A DNA stretch of 64,000 nucleotides from Flavivirga rizhaonensis (GCF_004791695.1 NZ_SRSO01000018.1:41340-105339); one strand, 5' to 3'. Positions 50,869 through 61,800 are shown, numbered from the stretch's first letter. A program made the numbers and translations. Notes: generated by a model not told the origin, from the letters alone.

Positions 50869-52191
50869 ATGAAAGTTTTAAAATTTGGAGGTACATCCGT
50901 AGGCTCCATAGAAAACATAAAAAACGTTAAAGATATTATTAACGATGGGCACAAGAAAATTGTTGTACTTTCGGCTATGTCTGGCACTACAAATAAGTTA
51001 GTTGCTATTGCAAATAATATCTCGAACAAAGAACCTAATGAAGCTGTTGATAAAATTAACAAGCTGCATGAAATTTATACTATTACAATAGATACACTTT
51101 TAACTAATAAAGATTTAAATAAAGAAGTTAAAGATTACGTTTCTAGTGTTTTTAATTTTTTAGTTACATGCACTTACAAAGCGTTTTCTATAGATTTAGA
51201 AAATAACATTGTGGCTCAAGGAGAACTGCTTTCAACTTATATGTTTAACCGCTTTTTACAACAAGAAAGTATAAGTTCTGCTTTACTGCCAGCTTTGAGT
51301 TTCATGAAAATAGACAAAGATAAAGAGCCAGATATAAGTTATATTAAAAAACACTTTGAGGTTGCTATAAATGCTGCAGGGAATTCAGAAATATATATCA
51401 CACAAGGGTTTATTTGTTTAGATGATAAGGATGAAGTTTCAAATTTACAACGAGGCGGGAGCGATTATACAGCAACTATAATTGGCGCAGCAATTAAAGC
51501 TAAGGAGGTGCAAATTTGGACAGATATAGATGGGATGCATAACAACGACCCTAGATATGTTGAAAACACCAAACCAATTTCTAATCTATCATTTGATGAG
51601 GCTGCCGAGTTAGCTTACTTCGGAGCCAAAATATTACATCCGCAAACAGTTACTCCTGTTAGAGCAGATAATATTCCTGTACGCTTAAAAAACACGATGA
51701 ACCCTGAAGCACATGGCACTTTAATTTCTAATATCACTTCAGAAAAAGGCATTAAAGCTATAGCGGCTAAAGATAATATTATAGCAATAAAAATTAAATC
51801 TGCAAGAATGTTGCAGGCTCATGGTTTCTTAAAAAAAGTCTTCGAGATTTTCGAAACTTATAAGACCTCTATAGATATGATTACAACATCGGAAGTCGCG
51901 GTGTCTTTAACGATTGATGATGATAGAAACTTAGAAAAAATTATTGAAGAATTAGAAAAAATTGCAACAATAGAAATTGATACAAACCAAAGTATTATTT
52001 GTTTAGTAGGTCATTCTGTTGTTAATCATCAAGATACTTATAAGTTATTCCAAATATTACAAGATGTAAAAATTAGGATGATTTCTTATGGAGGGAGTAA
52101 AAATAATATTTCTCTATTAGTTGATACAAAAGATAAAATTGATTCGCTGCAAAAACTAAACGATTATTTATTTGAATTAGTCACTCTTTAA
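50869..52191 (+). CDS. lysC: aspartate kinase
   Basis: 440 residues. N-terminal KFGGTSVGS, the middle RGGSDYTATIIGAAIKA and the VQIWTDIDGMHNNDPR segment mark the amino-acid kinase domain. Two ACT domains follow (about 300-440, LQAHGFLKKVFEIFETYKTSIDMITTSEVAVSLTID). It catalyses the first step of the lysine, threonine and methionine pathway. The ACT part usually gives feedback inhibition. Monofunctional by length; the dehydrogenase part of bifunctional ThrA is absent. Confidence 0.94.
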   Translation: MKVLKFGGTSVGSIENIKNVKDIINDGHKKIVVLSAMSGTTNKLVAIANNISNKEPNEAVDKINKLHEIYTITIDTLLTNKDLNKEVKDYVSSVFNFLVTCTYKAFSIDLENNIVAQGELLSTYMFNRFLQQESISSALLPALSFMKIDKDKEPDISYIKKHFEVAINAAGNSEIYITQGFICLDDKDEVSNLQRGGSDYTATIIGAAIKAKEVQIWTDIDGMHNNDPRYVENTKPISNLSFDEAAELAYFGAKILHPQTVTPVRADNIPVRLKNTMNPEAHGTLISNITSEKGIKAIAAKDNIIAIKIKSARMLQAHGFLKKVFEIFETYKTSIDMITTSEVAVSLTIDDDRNLEKIIEELEKIATIEIDTNQSIICLVGHSVVNHQDTYKLFQILQDVKIRMISYGGSKNNISLLVDTKDKIDSLQKLNDYLFELVTL

Positions 52192-52218
52192 ATTACAAAA
52201 TTTTAGTATTGTTAGCAA

Positions 52219-52244
52219 AAAGGGTCGTTTTTAAACGACCCTTT
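52219..52244. terminator. bidirectional terminator between lysC and the convergent aminopeptidase
   Basis: AAAGGGTCGTTT (52219-52230) and AAACGACCCTTT (52233-52244) form a perfect 12-bp stem with a 2-nt spacer, followed by CTTCTTTTTT on the plus strand and by an A-run giving T-run on the minus strand. Confidence 0.88.
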
Positions 52245-52252
52245 CTTCTTTT

Positions 52253-53545
52253 TTATGAGTTCATAATATCTTCTATTTCGTCTGCTTCAATAGGAATATT
52301 TCTCATTAAATTAAATGGTTGTCCATTTTCCTGAATAACTACATCGTCTTCCAATCGTATTCCAAAACCTTCATCTGGAATATAAATTCCAGGTTCTACT
52401 GTAAATACCATATTAGCTTGCATAGGTTCTGTTAATATACCATAATCATGTGTGTCTAATCCCATATGATGACTTGTACCATGCATGAGATATTTTTTAT
52501 AAGCTGGCCATTCTGGGTTTTCGTTCTGTACATCTGCTTTATCTAGTAGACCTAACCCCAATAGTTCACTAGTCATTATTTTACCTACTTCTACATGGTA
52601 TTCAGCCCAAATAGTTCCGGGAGTTAGCATTTTAGTCGCTTCATTTTTGACTCTATTTACAGCATTATAAACATCTTTTTGTCTTGGAGTAAATTTTCCA
52701 GAAACAGGCACACTACGTGTCATATCGCTAGAATAATTAGCATATTCTGCACCAACATCCATTAATATTAATTCACCTGCTTTACATTGTTGATTGTTTT
52801 CTATATAATGTAATACGTTAGCATTGTTTCCGGAAGCAACAATAGGTGTGTAAGCAAATTTTTTAGAGCGATTTCTTAAGAATTCATGCATAAATTCTGC
52901 TTCAATTTCATATTCCCAAACATCTGGTTTTACAAACTTTAAAATACGTCTAAATCCTTTTTCTGTAATATTACAGGCTTGTTGAATTAAATCTATTTCA
53001 ATATTATCTTTAATCGAGCGGAGTCTTTGTAAAATAGGATTGCTCTTAGCAACAGCATGAGCGGGGTATTTTTCTTTTAACCATTTTGTAAAACGGACTT
53101 CTCTAGTTTCGGTTTCTACATTGGCTCTATAGTGCTCGTTGGTATTAATATAAACCGTGTCACATTGTGTCATAATCTCAAACATGATTTTTTCCATGTC
53201 TTGTAACCAGTAAACAGTTTTAATACCACTAGTTTGGAACGCTTTTTCTTTGGTTAATTTTTCGCCTTCCCAAATAGCAATATGTTCATTGGTTTCTTTT
53301 AAAAATAGAATCTCGCGATGTTTCTCTTTAGGGCAATCTGGAAATAGTACAAGAATACTTTCTTCCTGATCCACACCACTTAAATAAAAGATATCCCGAT
53401 GTTGTTCAAAAGGCATAATGCTATCCGCGCTTATTGGATAGATATCATTTGAATTAAAAACAGCCAAACTTTTAGGTTTCATGTTAGAAGTGAAGTTTTT
53501 GCGATTCTTTATAAAGAGCTCATTATTAATTGGATGATATTTCAT
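52253..53545 (-). CDS. aminopeptidase P family protein (Xaa-Pro aminopeptidase)
   Basis: 430 residues with a pita-bread fold. The N-terminal creatinase domain is followed by metal ligands in LILMDVGAEYANYSSDMTRSVPVSG, the HGTSHHMGLDTHD histidine, and the two glutamates in VEPGIYI and RLEDDVVI. It removes the N-terminal residue before proline. No signal peptide. A TAGCTTTG box (minus, 53577-53584) lies 31 bp before the start codon. Confidence 0.94.
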   Translation of the reverse strand: MKYHPINNELFIKNRKNFTSNMKPKSLAVFNSNDIYPISADSIMPFEQHRDIFYLSGVDQEESILVLFPDCPKEKHREILFLKETNEHIAIWEGEKLTKEKAFQTSGIKTVYWLQDMEKIMFEIMTQCDTVYINTNEHYRANVETETREVRFTKWLKEKYPAHAVAKSNPILQRLRSIKDNIEIDLIQQACNITEKGFRRILKFVKPDVWEYEIEAEFMHEFLRNRSKKFAYTPIVASGNNANVLHYIENNQQCKAGELILMDVGAEYANYSSDMTRSVPVSGKFTPRQKDVYNAVNRVKNEATKMLTPGTIWAEYHVEVGKIMTSELLGLGLLDKADVQNENPEWPAYKKYLMHGTSHHMGLDTHDYGILTEPMQANMVFTVEPGIYIPDEGFGIRLEDDVVIQENGQPFNLMRNIPIEADEIEDIMNS

Positions 53546-53740
53546 GTTAATTGTATATTAAGTTTATTAAATGTAGCAAAGCTAAATAAATCATTTAGAT
53601 TATAATTTGTTATATTTGAAAGTTTCAGTAAAAAATACCGAAAAGAATCTATCTGTCTTAGGAAATATGATTGAACGTCTAAGTACAGGTATAGCACGTA
53701 TATTAGGTTAATAATACTCTCAGTTACAAATTTTTTTTAA

Positions 53741-55585
53741 ATGAAAACATACACACTCTCTGGTTTAATTGCTATAACATTAATTTATCTTTTTAATTCC
53801 TCTGTTTTATTTGCTCAGCAGTTACTTAGAGAGATACCACTGCAACAACAAATTGAAAATTCAAGTTTGGTTGTTGAAGGTAAGGTAATTTCAAAAAAAT
53901 CCTTTAGAGGTCTAGATAATAATATTTACACCGCTAATACAGTTGAAATATATAAAGTTTTTAAAGGAGAACCAATAACCTCTGTTGATGTTATAACTAA
54001 GGGGGGGGCAATAGGCATGGAATGTCAAATGGTAATTCCTAGTTTAAATTTACGTAAAGGAGATTTGGGGGTATTCACTTTATATAATAATGATATATCC
54101 ATATCTGATAAAAATAAAATTACAAATAAATTGTTTAAAGTATATGGGGCAAAACAAGGCTTTTACAAATATAATTTACATGATGATATAGTAACTAATA
54201 CGCTTCATGGTGAAAAAGGTATTTCTAGTACATTTTATAAAAAAATTACGGGTCATACTAAGTCTAATTATAAGAATGTAAGTCATTTTGATGTTGAAAA
54301 AAGAACCTCTAAATCAAGTCAGAATAAAAGTTTATTAGTTCCTAGTAGCATAACTTTTTCTCCAACAAGTGTTTCTGCTGGTACAAAATCTACAATAACT
54401 ATTACTATTCCCGGAGGAGCAACTGGTAATTTTGGTGATAATCAAGGTAAGGTTAGTTTTAGAGATGCGGATTCTGGTGGTAATGACGGTCCTCCTTCAT
54501 TTAACCCAGTATATATTGATGCTTTAGATACACAAGTATTAAGTTGGACAAGTACATCTATTACTGTAGAAGTCCCTGCCGAAGCTGGAACAGGTGATAT
54601 TAGAGTGACTGATGCTTCTTCAAACGTCATAGTTTCTTCTGCAGACTTAACGGTTACTCATGCCGAAATTAATGTAACGTTCGAAGTGCCTCAAGGATCT
54701 GGAACCATGTATGCATTTCCCACCAGGCATCTGGATAACGATGGAAGTGGCGGATATGTTTTCCGAATGGAGACAAGTTTTGACGCAGATGTTGAAGAGT
54801 CTGGTGCCAAAGCAGCATTTTTAAGCGCTTTGGATACTTGGAGGTGTGAAACAGGAGTTAATTTTACAATAGGTTCTGTTAGTTCTATTGATGAGGCTAC
54901 TGTAGACGGAACCAATATTATAAGATTTGATAATGGTAACGAATTAGATTCTGGAACACTTGGAGAAACGTCGTATAGTTTTTCAGGATGTGGAAATTTA
55001 GGAAGTATTCAAGCGTATCCAACAGAAATTGATATGGTATTTAATGATGATGAGAATTGGTTTTATGGTAGTGGTTTGCCAGGACTTGAAATTGATTTTG
55101 AAAGTGTAGCACTTCATGAATTAGGCCATGCACACCAGTTAGGCCATGTGATTGATACAAATAATGATGCGATGCATTTTAATTTAGGTTTTGGTGAACA
55201 GCTAAGAGATTTAAGTTCTAATAATATTATAGCTGCGAACAATGTGCAAAGTAGAAGCGAATCTAGTGTGCCTGCTTGTTTTGTTGGAAAATCAAGTATG
55301 TCTGCTTACGCTTGTTCATTGAGTGTGGAAGATGAAGAACTAAATAATGCTATTGGCTTATACCCTAACCCAGCTCAAAGTATATTTTATATAAAAAATA
55401 ATTCATTTATTAATTTAGAAAAAGCTGTGATTTACGATTTAAGCGGAAGGCTTATTAATGAATATGACATTTCTAATACCACAAGAACTAAAACTATTGA
55501 TGTAACTGGAGTGTCCAAAGGTATTTACTTTGTAAATATTCATTCCGAAAGCGCTATGATTACCAGAAAAATGATTCTAGATTAA
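53741..55585 (+). CDS. secreted matrixin-like metalloprotease with type IX sorting domain
   Basis: 614 residues. Signal peptide to about residue 25. An IPT/TIG-like beta domain (about 200-305) precedes the catalytic domain, which carries the metzincin zinc motif HELGHAHQLGH at 459-469. The C-terminal 80 residues (IGLYPNPAQSIFYIK...KTIDVTGVSKGIYFVNIH...ITRKMILD) are a type A sorting domain for the Por/type IX secretion system. It should be displayed on or released from the cell surface and cleave external proteins. The promoter is not evident. Confidence 0.9.
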   Translation: MKTYTLSGLIAITLIYLFNSSVLFAQQLLREIPLQQQIENSSLVVEGKVISKKSFRGLDNNIYTANTVEIYKVFKGEPITSVDVITKGGAIGMECQMVIPSLNLRKGDLGVFTLYNNDISISDKNKITNKLFKVYGAKQGFYKYNLHDDIVTNTLHGEKGISSTFYKKITGHTKSNYKNVSHFDVEKRTSKSSQNKSLLVPSSITFSPTSVSAGTKSTITITIPGGATGNFGDNQGKVSFRDADSGGNDGPPSFNPVYIDALDTQVLSWTSTSITVEVPAEAGTGDIRVTDASSNVIVSSADLTVTHAEINVTFEVPQGSGTMYAFPTRHLDNDGSGGYVFRMETSFDADVEESGAKAAFLSALDTWRCETGVNFTIGSVSSIDEATVDGTNIIRFDNGNELDSGTLGETSYSFSGCGNLGSIQAYPTEIDMVFNDDENWFYGSGLPGLEIDFESVALHELGHAHQLGHVIDTNNDAMHFNLGFGEQLRDLSSNNIIAANNVQSRSESSVPACFVGKSSMSAYACSLSVEDEELNNAIGLYPNPAQSIFYIKNNSFINLEKAVIYDLSGRLINEYDISNTTRTKTIDVTGVSKGIYFVNIHSESAMITRKMILD

Positions 55586-55665
55586 TTTAACAAAACTATA
55601 GCATATTAAAATAGTATTATTTTGGCTGGTTTTAGTTATTTTCAATAATTAAAAAACTAGCCCAC

Positions 55666-58506
55666 ATGAAATTTAAAATTCTTCATTTATTTTTCCTTAT
55701 TTCTTTTTTAAAAATATCGGCACAACAAGTTGCTACATCTCCAAAAACAATAGAAGACGCATTAATCAAAAAAGAGCAGCTTGTTCAAAAGTCATTAGTG
55801 AAGAATGTTGCTTTTAAAAATGTTGGACCAACAGTTATGAGTGGCCGTGTTACCGATTTGGCTGTTAATCCAGAAGACCCCACCGAATTTTATGTAGGGT
55901 ATGCATCCGGAGGTGTTTGGCATACCAAAAATAATGGGACAACTTTTAACCCTGTACTGGACACTTCTAATACCCAAAACGTAGGTGATATTGCTGTTGA
56001 TTGGAAAAATAAAACCATATGGGTGGGTACCGGAGAAAACAATGCGTCTCGATCTAGTTATGCTGGTATTGGAATTTTAAAATCTACAGATAATGGAAAA
56101 ACTTGGCAAAATATGGGGCTTAAAGATTCGCATCATATAGGTCGAATTTTAATCAATCCAAAGAATCCCGATGAAGTTATTGTTGGAGTTACGGGGCATT
56201 TATATTCTCCAAACCAGGAACGAGGGGTCTATAAAACGGTAGATGGAGGAAAAACCTGGACACAAAAACTATTTGTAGATGATATGAGTGGCATTATTGA
56301 TGTACAATGTAGTCCAAATAACTTTAGCCTCATGTTTGCAACATCATGGACTAAAGATCGTAAAGCCTGGAATTTTGATGGCAACGGAAATAATTCCGCA
56401 ATCTATAAAAGTACAGATGCGGGAAATACATGGACTAAAGTTTCTACCGAAAAAAGTGGGTTTCCAACGGGGCAAGGTGTTGGAAGAATTGGTTTAGCCG
56501 TTTTTAACGATACTATTATTTATGCACTACACGATAGTCAATTTAGAAGAGTTCCTGAAGAAAAAAATGAAGAAAAAAGAGGGTTAACTAAGGAAGATTT
56601 TAAGACGATGACAGATGAAACCTTTTTTGAACTTGATGATAAGAAGCTCAATGGGTTTTTAAAAACAAATGGATTTCAAGAAAAATACAGAGCAGAAAAT
56701 GTAAAGCAAATGGTAAGGAGTGGCAATGTAAAGCCAATTGACCTTGCAAAATATCTTGAAACTGCCAATTCAATGTTATTTGATACGCCGGTTATAGGTG
56801 CTGAAGTCTATAGAAGTGAAGATGGAGGCGTGAGTTGGAAAAAAACACATAAAGATTATATTGATGAATTATATTATAGTTATGGGTATTACTTTGGAGA
56901 AATAAGGGTAGATGCTCAAGATGAAAAAAGTATCTATGTTTTAGGAGTTCCTATTTTAAAATCTAAAGATGGAGGGCAAACGTTTGCCTCTATAAGTAAA
57001 GAAAATGTACATGCAGATCATCAAGCATTATGGGTAAATCCTGAAAAAACGGGTCACTTAATAAATGGAAATGATGGCGGATTAAATATGAGTTATGATG
57101 ATGGCGAATCATGGGAAAAACTCAATGTTAATTCTGTTGGTCAGTTTTATTCTATTAATGTAGATAATGCTAAGCCATACAATATTTATGGAGGTTTACA
57201 AGATAATGGTGTCTGGGTTGGTGCTAATAATGCTCGTGAAGATAAAAGCTGGCATCAAAGCGGACAATATCCTTGGAAAAGTATCATGGGTGGAGACGGT
57301 ATGCAAGTTCAAATTGATAGTAGAGATCACAATATTGTATACACAGGCTATCAATTCGGAAATTATTATAGATTAAATTTAGAAACCGGAGAACGAACTT
57401 ATATACAGCCTAAACACGAATTGGGAGAAAATCCGTATCGTTTTAATTGGCAGACTCCAATTTTACTGTCGCCTCATAATCAGGATATTTTATATTTAGG
57501 CGCAAATAAATTAATGCGTTCAATGGATCAAGGAACCAATTGGACAGCCATCAGCAAAGATTTAACCAATGGAGGGAAAAAAGGTAATGTAGCCTATGGA
57601 ACATTGACAACTATTAGTGAATCCCCTTTTCAATTTGGGCTAATTTATACAGGCAGTGATGACGGATTAATACAGGTTACTAAAGATGCTGGTGGAAGTT
57701 GGCAGACTATTTCAAAATCGTTACCAAAAGATCTCTGGGTAAGTCGTATTGTGGCATCACAGCATAAAAAAGAACGTGTTTATGTGACCTTGAATGGATA
57801 TCGTTGGGACGATTTCATGGTACATGTTTACAAGAGTAATGATTATGGAAAAACATGGGTAGAAATCAGCTCAAACATTCCTGCCTCTCCAGTTAATGTG
57901 ATAAAAGAAGATCCTATGAACGAGAATATTTTGTATTTAGGAACAGACAATGGCGTTTATGTTTCGTTTAATCAAGGTCTGGTTTGGGAAGCGTTTGGCA
58001 ACGGATTACCAAGTGTCGCTATTCACGACTTGGTTGTACAGCCAGATGCAAAACATTTATTACTTGGCACTCACGGAAGAAGTATTTACAAAACAGATAT
58101 TGCACCACTTCAATTAATGAATGACACGATGCAGTTAAAACCAGTTACACTTTTTAAAGTAAAAGGTCTAAAACATGCTTCTAATTGGGGGAATACCTGG
58201 AGCAAGTGGCTTAAAGCTTCTGAACCTAAAATTAATGTGACTTTTTATTCAAATTCATCCGAAGAAAAAATTATTGAGGTATTTTCAGAAAAAGGAACTT
58301 TACTCAATCAAATTAAACTTAAAGCAGATAAAGGATATAATTATACAAGTTATGATATGACTCTGACCCAAAAAGGTAGAAAGTTACTTCTTAAAGAAGA
58401 TGCTAACATAGAAATCAATAAAGCTAAGAATGATAAATATTACTTACCGAAAGGGACGTACTATATTCAAATTGAATCTGAAAAAGAAGTTTTAGTGATA
58501 AATTAA
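55666..58506 (+). CDS. exported VPS10/sortilin-like BNR propeller protein
   Basis: 946 residues. Signal peptide to about residue 20. The body has repeated Asp-box/BNR segments such as KSTDNGKTWQNMG, KTVDGGKTWTQK, RSEDGGVSWKK and DDGESWEKL, as in the sortilin or large glycosidase-like propellers. It ends without a type IX sorting domain. Such proteins are common in marine flavobacteria, their ligands unknown. It follows the matrixin gene by 80 bp on the same strand. Not clearly a glycosidase, as no catalytic residues can be assigned. Confidence 0.85.
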   Translation: MKFKILHLFFLISFLKISAQQVATSPKTIEDALIKKEQLVQKSLVKNVAFKNVGPTVMSGRVTDLAVNPEDPTEFYVGYASGGVWHTKNNGTTFNPVLDTSNTQNVGDIAVDWKNKTIWVGTGENNASRSSYAGIGILKSTDNGKTWQNMGLKDSHHIGRILINPKNPDEVIVGVTGHLYSPNQERGVYKTVDGGKTWTQKLFVDDMSGIIDVQCSPNNFSLMFATSWTKDRKAWNFDGNGNNSAIYKSTDAGNTWTKVSTEKSGFPTGQGVGRIGLAVFNDTIIYALHDSQFRRVPEEKNEEKRGLTKEDFKTMTDETFFELDDKKLNGFLKTNGFQEKYRAENVKQMVRSGNVKPIDLAKYLETANSMLFDTPVIGAEVYRSEDGGVSWKKTHKDYIDELYYSYGYYFGEIRVDAQDEKSIYVLGVPILKSKDGGQTFASISKENVHADHQALWVNPEKTGHLINGNDGGLNMSYDDGESWEKLNVNSVGQFYSINVDNAKPYNIYGGLQDNGVWVGANNAREDKSWHQSGQYPWKSIMGGDGMQVQIDSRDHNIVYTGYQFGNYYRLNLETGERTYIQPKHELGENPYRFNWQTPILLSPHNQDILYLGANKLMRSMDQGTNWTAISKDLTNGGKKGNVAYGTLTTISESPFQFGLIYTGSDDGLIQVTKDAGGSWQTISKSLPKDLWVSRIVASQHKKERVYVTLNGYRWDDFMVHVYKSNDYGKTWVEISSNIPASPVNVIKEDPMNENILYLGTDNGVYVSFNQGLVWEAFGNGLPSVAIHDLVVQPDAKHLLLGTHGRSIYKTDIAPLQLMNDTMQLKPVTLFKVKGLKHASNWGNTWSKWLKASEPKINVTFYSNSSEEKIIEVFSEKGTLLNQIKLKADKGYNYTSYDMTLTQKGRKLLLKEDANIEINKAKNDKYYLPKGTYYIQIESEKEVLVIN

Positions 58507-58558
58507 GCTAATTTTAACTTAAAATCATTATAAATAGTAAAAACATGACATTTGTTAG

Positions 58559-58589
58559 TTGTCTAAAACTTCATCCTAACTTACCTTTG
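58559..58589 (+). promoter_or_regulatory. promoter of the sdh operon
   Basis: TTG at 58559-58561, 20-nt spacer, then TACCTTTG at 58582-58589 (TAnnTTTG). The start codon of sdhC follows after 25 bp, so this mRNA has a normal short leader, unlike the four with the box directly at ATG. Confidence 0.7.
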
Positions 58590-58614
58590 TAAAAACAAAA
58601 ATAACTTCAAAATA

Positions 58615-59286
58615 ATGGGTGGATTTTTTAAATCTTCGATTGGAAGAAAAGTTGCAATGGCACTTTCTGCTTTCTTCCTCATGTTTTTCTTAATAATACA
58701 TTTAGCAGTAAATATAACATCTCTATTTAGTGAAGATGTTTTTAATGAGCTATCTCATTTTATGGGAACAAACCCTCTAGTTCAATTTGCTTTACAACCA
58801 GTGTTAATATTTGGTGTTGTATTTCATTTTGTAATGGGATTCGTATTAGAAATTAAGAACAAAAAAGCAAATGGCGTTGCATACGCCAAAAATAATGGTG
58901 CAGCAAACTCTACTTGGATGAGTAGAAATATGATTTACAGTGGGCTAGTAATATTAGCTTTTATTGTACTTCATTTTATAGATTTCTGGTTTCCGGAAAT
59001 AAATACTAAATACATTCAAGGTGACATGTCTGGAATGCATGATGGAAGTTTTAGATATTTTCACGAATTGCAACACAAATTTTTAAGTCCAGCCAGAGTA
59101 GGTGCCTATGTTGTTGCATTTATACTCTTAGCGCTACACTTAATGCACGGATTTACATCAGCATTCCAATCGGTAGGAGCTACAGCTGGACGTAAAAAAG
59201 CATTACAAACATTTGGAAAAGTATATTCAATTGTTATTCCGCTAGGATTTATAATAATTGCACTTTATCATCACCTTAACCATTAA
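58615..59286 (+). CDS. sdhC: succinate dehydrogenase cytochrome b subunit
   Basis: 223 residues with five transmembrane helices (about 14-36, 57-77, 104-124, 158-180, 198-219), the single-subunit b558-type anchor of Bacteroidota (type B). Histidines in or next to the helices (IIHLAVNI, FGVVFHFVMGF, IVLHFIDFW, LALHLMHGF) are candidate heme ligands. It anchors SdhAB and passes electrons to menaquinone. It is followed by sdhA after 16 bp. Confidence 0.95.
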   Translation: MGGFFKSSIGRKVAMALSAFFLMFFLIIHLAVNITSLFSEDVFNELSHFMGTNPLVQFALQPVLIFGVVFHFVMGFVLEIKNKKANGVAYAKNNGAANSTWMSRNMIYSGLVILAFIVLHFIDFWFPEINTKYIQGDMSGMHDGSFRYFHELQHKFLSPARVGAYVVAFILLALHLMHGFTSAFQSVGATAGRKKALQTFGKVYSIVIPLGFIIIALYHHLNH

Positions 59287-59302
59287 TCTTAAATAGTTTA
59301 GT

Positions 59303-61315
59303 ATGGCTTTAGATTCAAAAGTACCAAAAGGTCCAATTAAAGATAAATGGACAGATTATAAAAATCATATCGACTTAGTAAATCCTGCTAATAAACGTCA
59401 TATAGATGTTATTGTAGTAGGAACTGGTTTAGCAGGTGGTTCGGCTGCCGCTACTCTAGCTGAGTTAGGATATAATGTAAAAGCATTTGCTTATCAAGAT
59501 TCTCCAAGGCGTGCGCATTCTATTGCTGCTCAAGGAGGGATTAATGCTGCAAAAAACTATCAAGGAGATGGGGATTCAACATATAGATTATTTTACGATA
59601 CCGTAAAAGGTGGTGATTATCGTTCTCGTGAAGCAAACGTACATCGTTTAGCTGAGGTATCTGCAAATATTATTGATCAATGTGTGGCACAAGGAGTTCC
59701 TTTTGCGCGTGACTATGGAGGGTTATTAGATAACCGTTCGTTTGGTGGTGTATTAGTGTCAAGAACTTTTTATGCTAAAGGGCAAACAGGACAACAATTA
59801 TTATTGGGAGCTTATTCTGCAATGAATAGACAAATTGCTCGTGGTAAAATAGAGATGTTTAACCGTCATGAAATGCTTGATGTTGTAAAAGTAGACGGAA
59901 AAGCAAGAGGTATTATCACTCGTAATTTAATTACTGGTGAAATAGAAAGACATTCGGCACATGCTGTTGTAATAGCTACTGGAGGTTATGGAAATGTATA
60001 TTTCTTATCAACAAACGCTATGGGAAGTAATGCCACAGCTGCTTGGAAAATTCATAAAAAGGGAGCGTATTTCGCAAACCCTTGTTACACACAAATTCAC
60101 CCAACATGTATTCCACGTTCAGGAGATTATCAGTCTAAATTAACATTGATGTCTGAATCTCTACGTAATGATGGTCGCATCTGGGTTCCAGCAAAAATAG
60201 AAGACGCTCAGGCCATTCAGCAAGGTAAATTAAAACCGACCGATTTAGCCGAAGAGGATAGAGATTATTACTTAGAAAGACGTTATCCTGCATTTGGTAA
60301 CCTGGTGCCTCGTGATGTAGCTTCTAGAGCTGCAAAAGAGCGTTGTGATGCAGGTTTTGGGGTAAACGCAACTGGAGAAGCTGTTTATTTAGATTTTGCT
60401 GCTGCTATAGAACGTTACGGAAAAGAACAGGCGAAAATTCAAAATATAGATAACCCTTCTGAAGAAAAAATATACGAACTAGGGCAGGCTATCGTTGAAG
60501 CCAAATATGGAAACTTATTCCAAATGTATGAGAAAATCGTTGATGAGAACCCATACGAAACACCTATGATGATTTATCCAGCAACCCACTATACAATGGG
60601 AGGTGTTTGGGTTGACTATAACTTAATGACCACTGTTGAAGGACTGTACTGTATTGGTGAGGCTAATTTCTCAGATCATGGAGCAAATAGACTTGGTGCT
60701 TCGGCATTAATGCAAGGTTTAGCAGATGGCTATTTTGTATTACCTTATACAATAGGTGATTATTTATCGGATGATATTAGAACCGGAAAAATACCAACAG
60801 ATACTAAGGAGTTTGAAGAAGCTGAAAAAGAAGTAAAAGACCGTATTGATTTCTTCATCAATAATAAAGGAACAAAATCTGTTGATCATTTCCACAAACG
60901 ACTTGGAAAAGTTATGTGGGATAAAGTAGGAATGGCGCGTAATGAAAAAGGACTAAAAGAAGCTATGGCCGAAATTAAAGCCATTCGCGAAGAGTTCTGG
61001 AAAGAAGTTAAAGTACCAGGAAGTGCAAATGAAATGAACCCTGAGCTTGAAAAAGCTGGTCGTGTTGCCGATTTCTTAGAGTTAGGTGAATTATTTGCAA
61101 AAGACGCTTTAGTACGTGAAGAATCTTGTGGAGGTCACTTTAGAGAAGAATCTGTTGAATTAGATGGTCCTCAAAAAGGAGAAGCAAAACGTAATGATAA
61201 AGATTTTGCGTTTGTTTCTGCATGGGAATATAAAGGAGAACCTGCCGATGCCGTTTTACATAAAGAAGAATTAGAATTTAATGATATTGAATTGAAGCAG
61301 AGATCTTATAAATAG
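59303..61315 (+). CDS. sdhA: succinate dehydrogenase flavoprotein subunit
   Basis: 670 residues. The FAD-binding start is [24 protein letters not shown], with the covalent flavin histidine in [15 protein letters not shown]. Substrate and capping-domain residues are seen in [12 protein letters not shown] and [14 protein letters not shown]. It oxidises succinate to fumarate. Between this gene and sdhB lies an unrelated S23-type gene with repeat arms, breaking the usual tight sdhCAB spacing. Confidence 0.97.
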   Translation: MALDSKVPKGPIKDKWTDYKNHIDLVNPANKRHIDVIVVGTGLAGGSAAATLAELGYNVKAFAYQDSPRRAHSIAAQGGINAAKNYQGDGDSTYRLFYDTVKGGDYRSREANVHRLAEVSANIIDQCVAQGVPFARDYGGLLDNRSFGGVLVSRTFYAKGQTGQQLLLGAYSAMNRQIARGKIEMFNRHEMLDVVKVDGKARGIITRNLITGEIERHSAHAVVIATGGYGNVYFLSTNAMGSNATAAWKIHKKGAYFANPCYTQIHPTCIPRSGDYQSKLTLMSESLRNDGRIWVPAKIEDAQAIQQGKLKPTDLAEEDRDYYLERRYPAFGNLVPRDVASRAAKERCDAGFGVNATGEAVYLDFAAAIERYGKEQAKIQNIDNPSEEKIYELGQAIVEAKYGNLFQMYEKIVDENPYETPMMIYPATHYTMGGVWVDYNLMTTVEGLYCIGEANFSDHGANRLGASALMQGLADGYFVLPYTIGDYLSDDIRTGKIPTDTKEFEEAEKEVKDRIDFFINNKGTKSVDHFHKRLGKVMWDKVGMARNEKGLKEAMAEIKAIREEFWKEVKVPGSANEMNPELEKAGRVADFLELGELFAKDALVREESCGGHFREESVELDGPQKGEAKRNDKDFAFVSAWEYKGEPADAVLHKEELEFNDIELKQRSYK

Positions 61316-61339
61316 TTATTAATTATTTAGTTATTTTGA

Positions 61340-61718
61340 GTGGGTAATTTTAAATCTTTTGAAGAATTGTCTTGTTGGAAAGAAGCAAGAAATTTAAGAT
61401 TGTTTGTAAAGACTCAAATAATTACTAAGATACCTAACTCTGAGAAATTTGCTCTTATTGATCAAATTAAACGTTCATCACGTTCTGTTGGAAATAATAT
61501 ATCTGAAGGTTATGGAAGATTTCACTTCCAAGAGAACATTCAGTTTTGTAGGATAGCAAGAGGCTCTTTGTTTGAAACTCTTGATCATGGAATTATTGCT
61601 TTTGATGAAGGCTACATTTCAGAAGAAAATTTAAATGAATTAAGAATAATACATAATAAAAACGCTTTTGATTTTAAATGGATATATTAAATATTTAAAG
61701 AATCAAAAAGAAAAATAA
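61340..61718 (+). pseudogene. four-helix bundle protein (S23 type), frameshifted, inside the sdh operon
   Basis: The open frame starts at GTG 61340 and ends at 61690 (116 aa), beginning GNFKSFEELSCWKEARNLR with the family motif RSSRSVGNNISEGYGR. The frame's last residues (NAFDFKWIY) are not family-like, but one base over (61665 on) the DNA reads LLILNGYIKYLKNQKEK to a stop at 61716-61718, which is the usual S23 C-terminal helix. A single extra A in the A-run around 61658-61662 would explain it. So the gene is probably frameshifted near its end, or it is a sequencing error. AT-rich GTTATTTA-type repeats lie on both sides. Confidence 0.8.
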
Positions 61719-61740
61719 AGTTATTAAGTTAATTAGAAAT

Positions 61741-61800
61741 TGCACTATAAAACGATCGTTCAATAGCCAAATAACTCAATAACCAAATAACTAAAATAAA
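61741..61800. repeat. short tandem repeats before sdhB (CAATAACCAAATAACT type)
   Basis: CAATAGCCAAATAACT and CAATAACCAAATAACT are consecutive 16-bp copies. In inverted form they match TTATTTAGTTATTTT on the other side of the S23 gene (about 61324-61337), so the gene is bracketed by imperfect inverted repeats. Confidence 0.6.
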
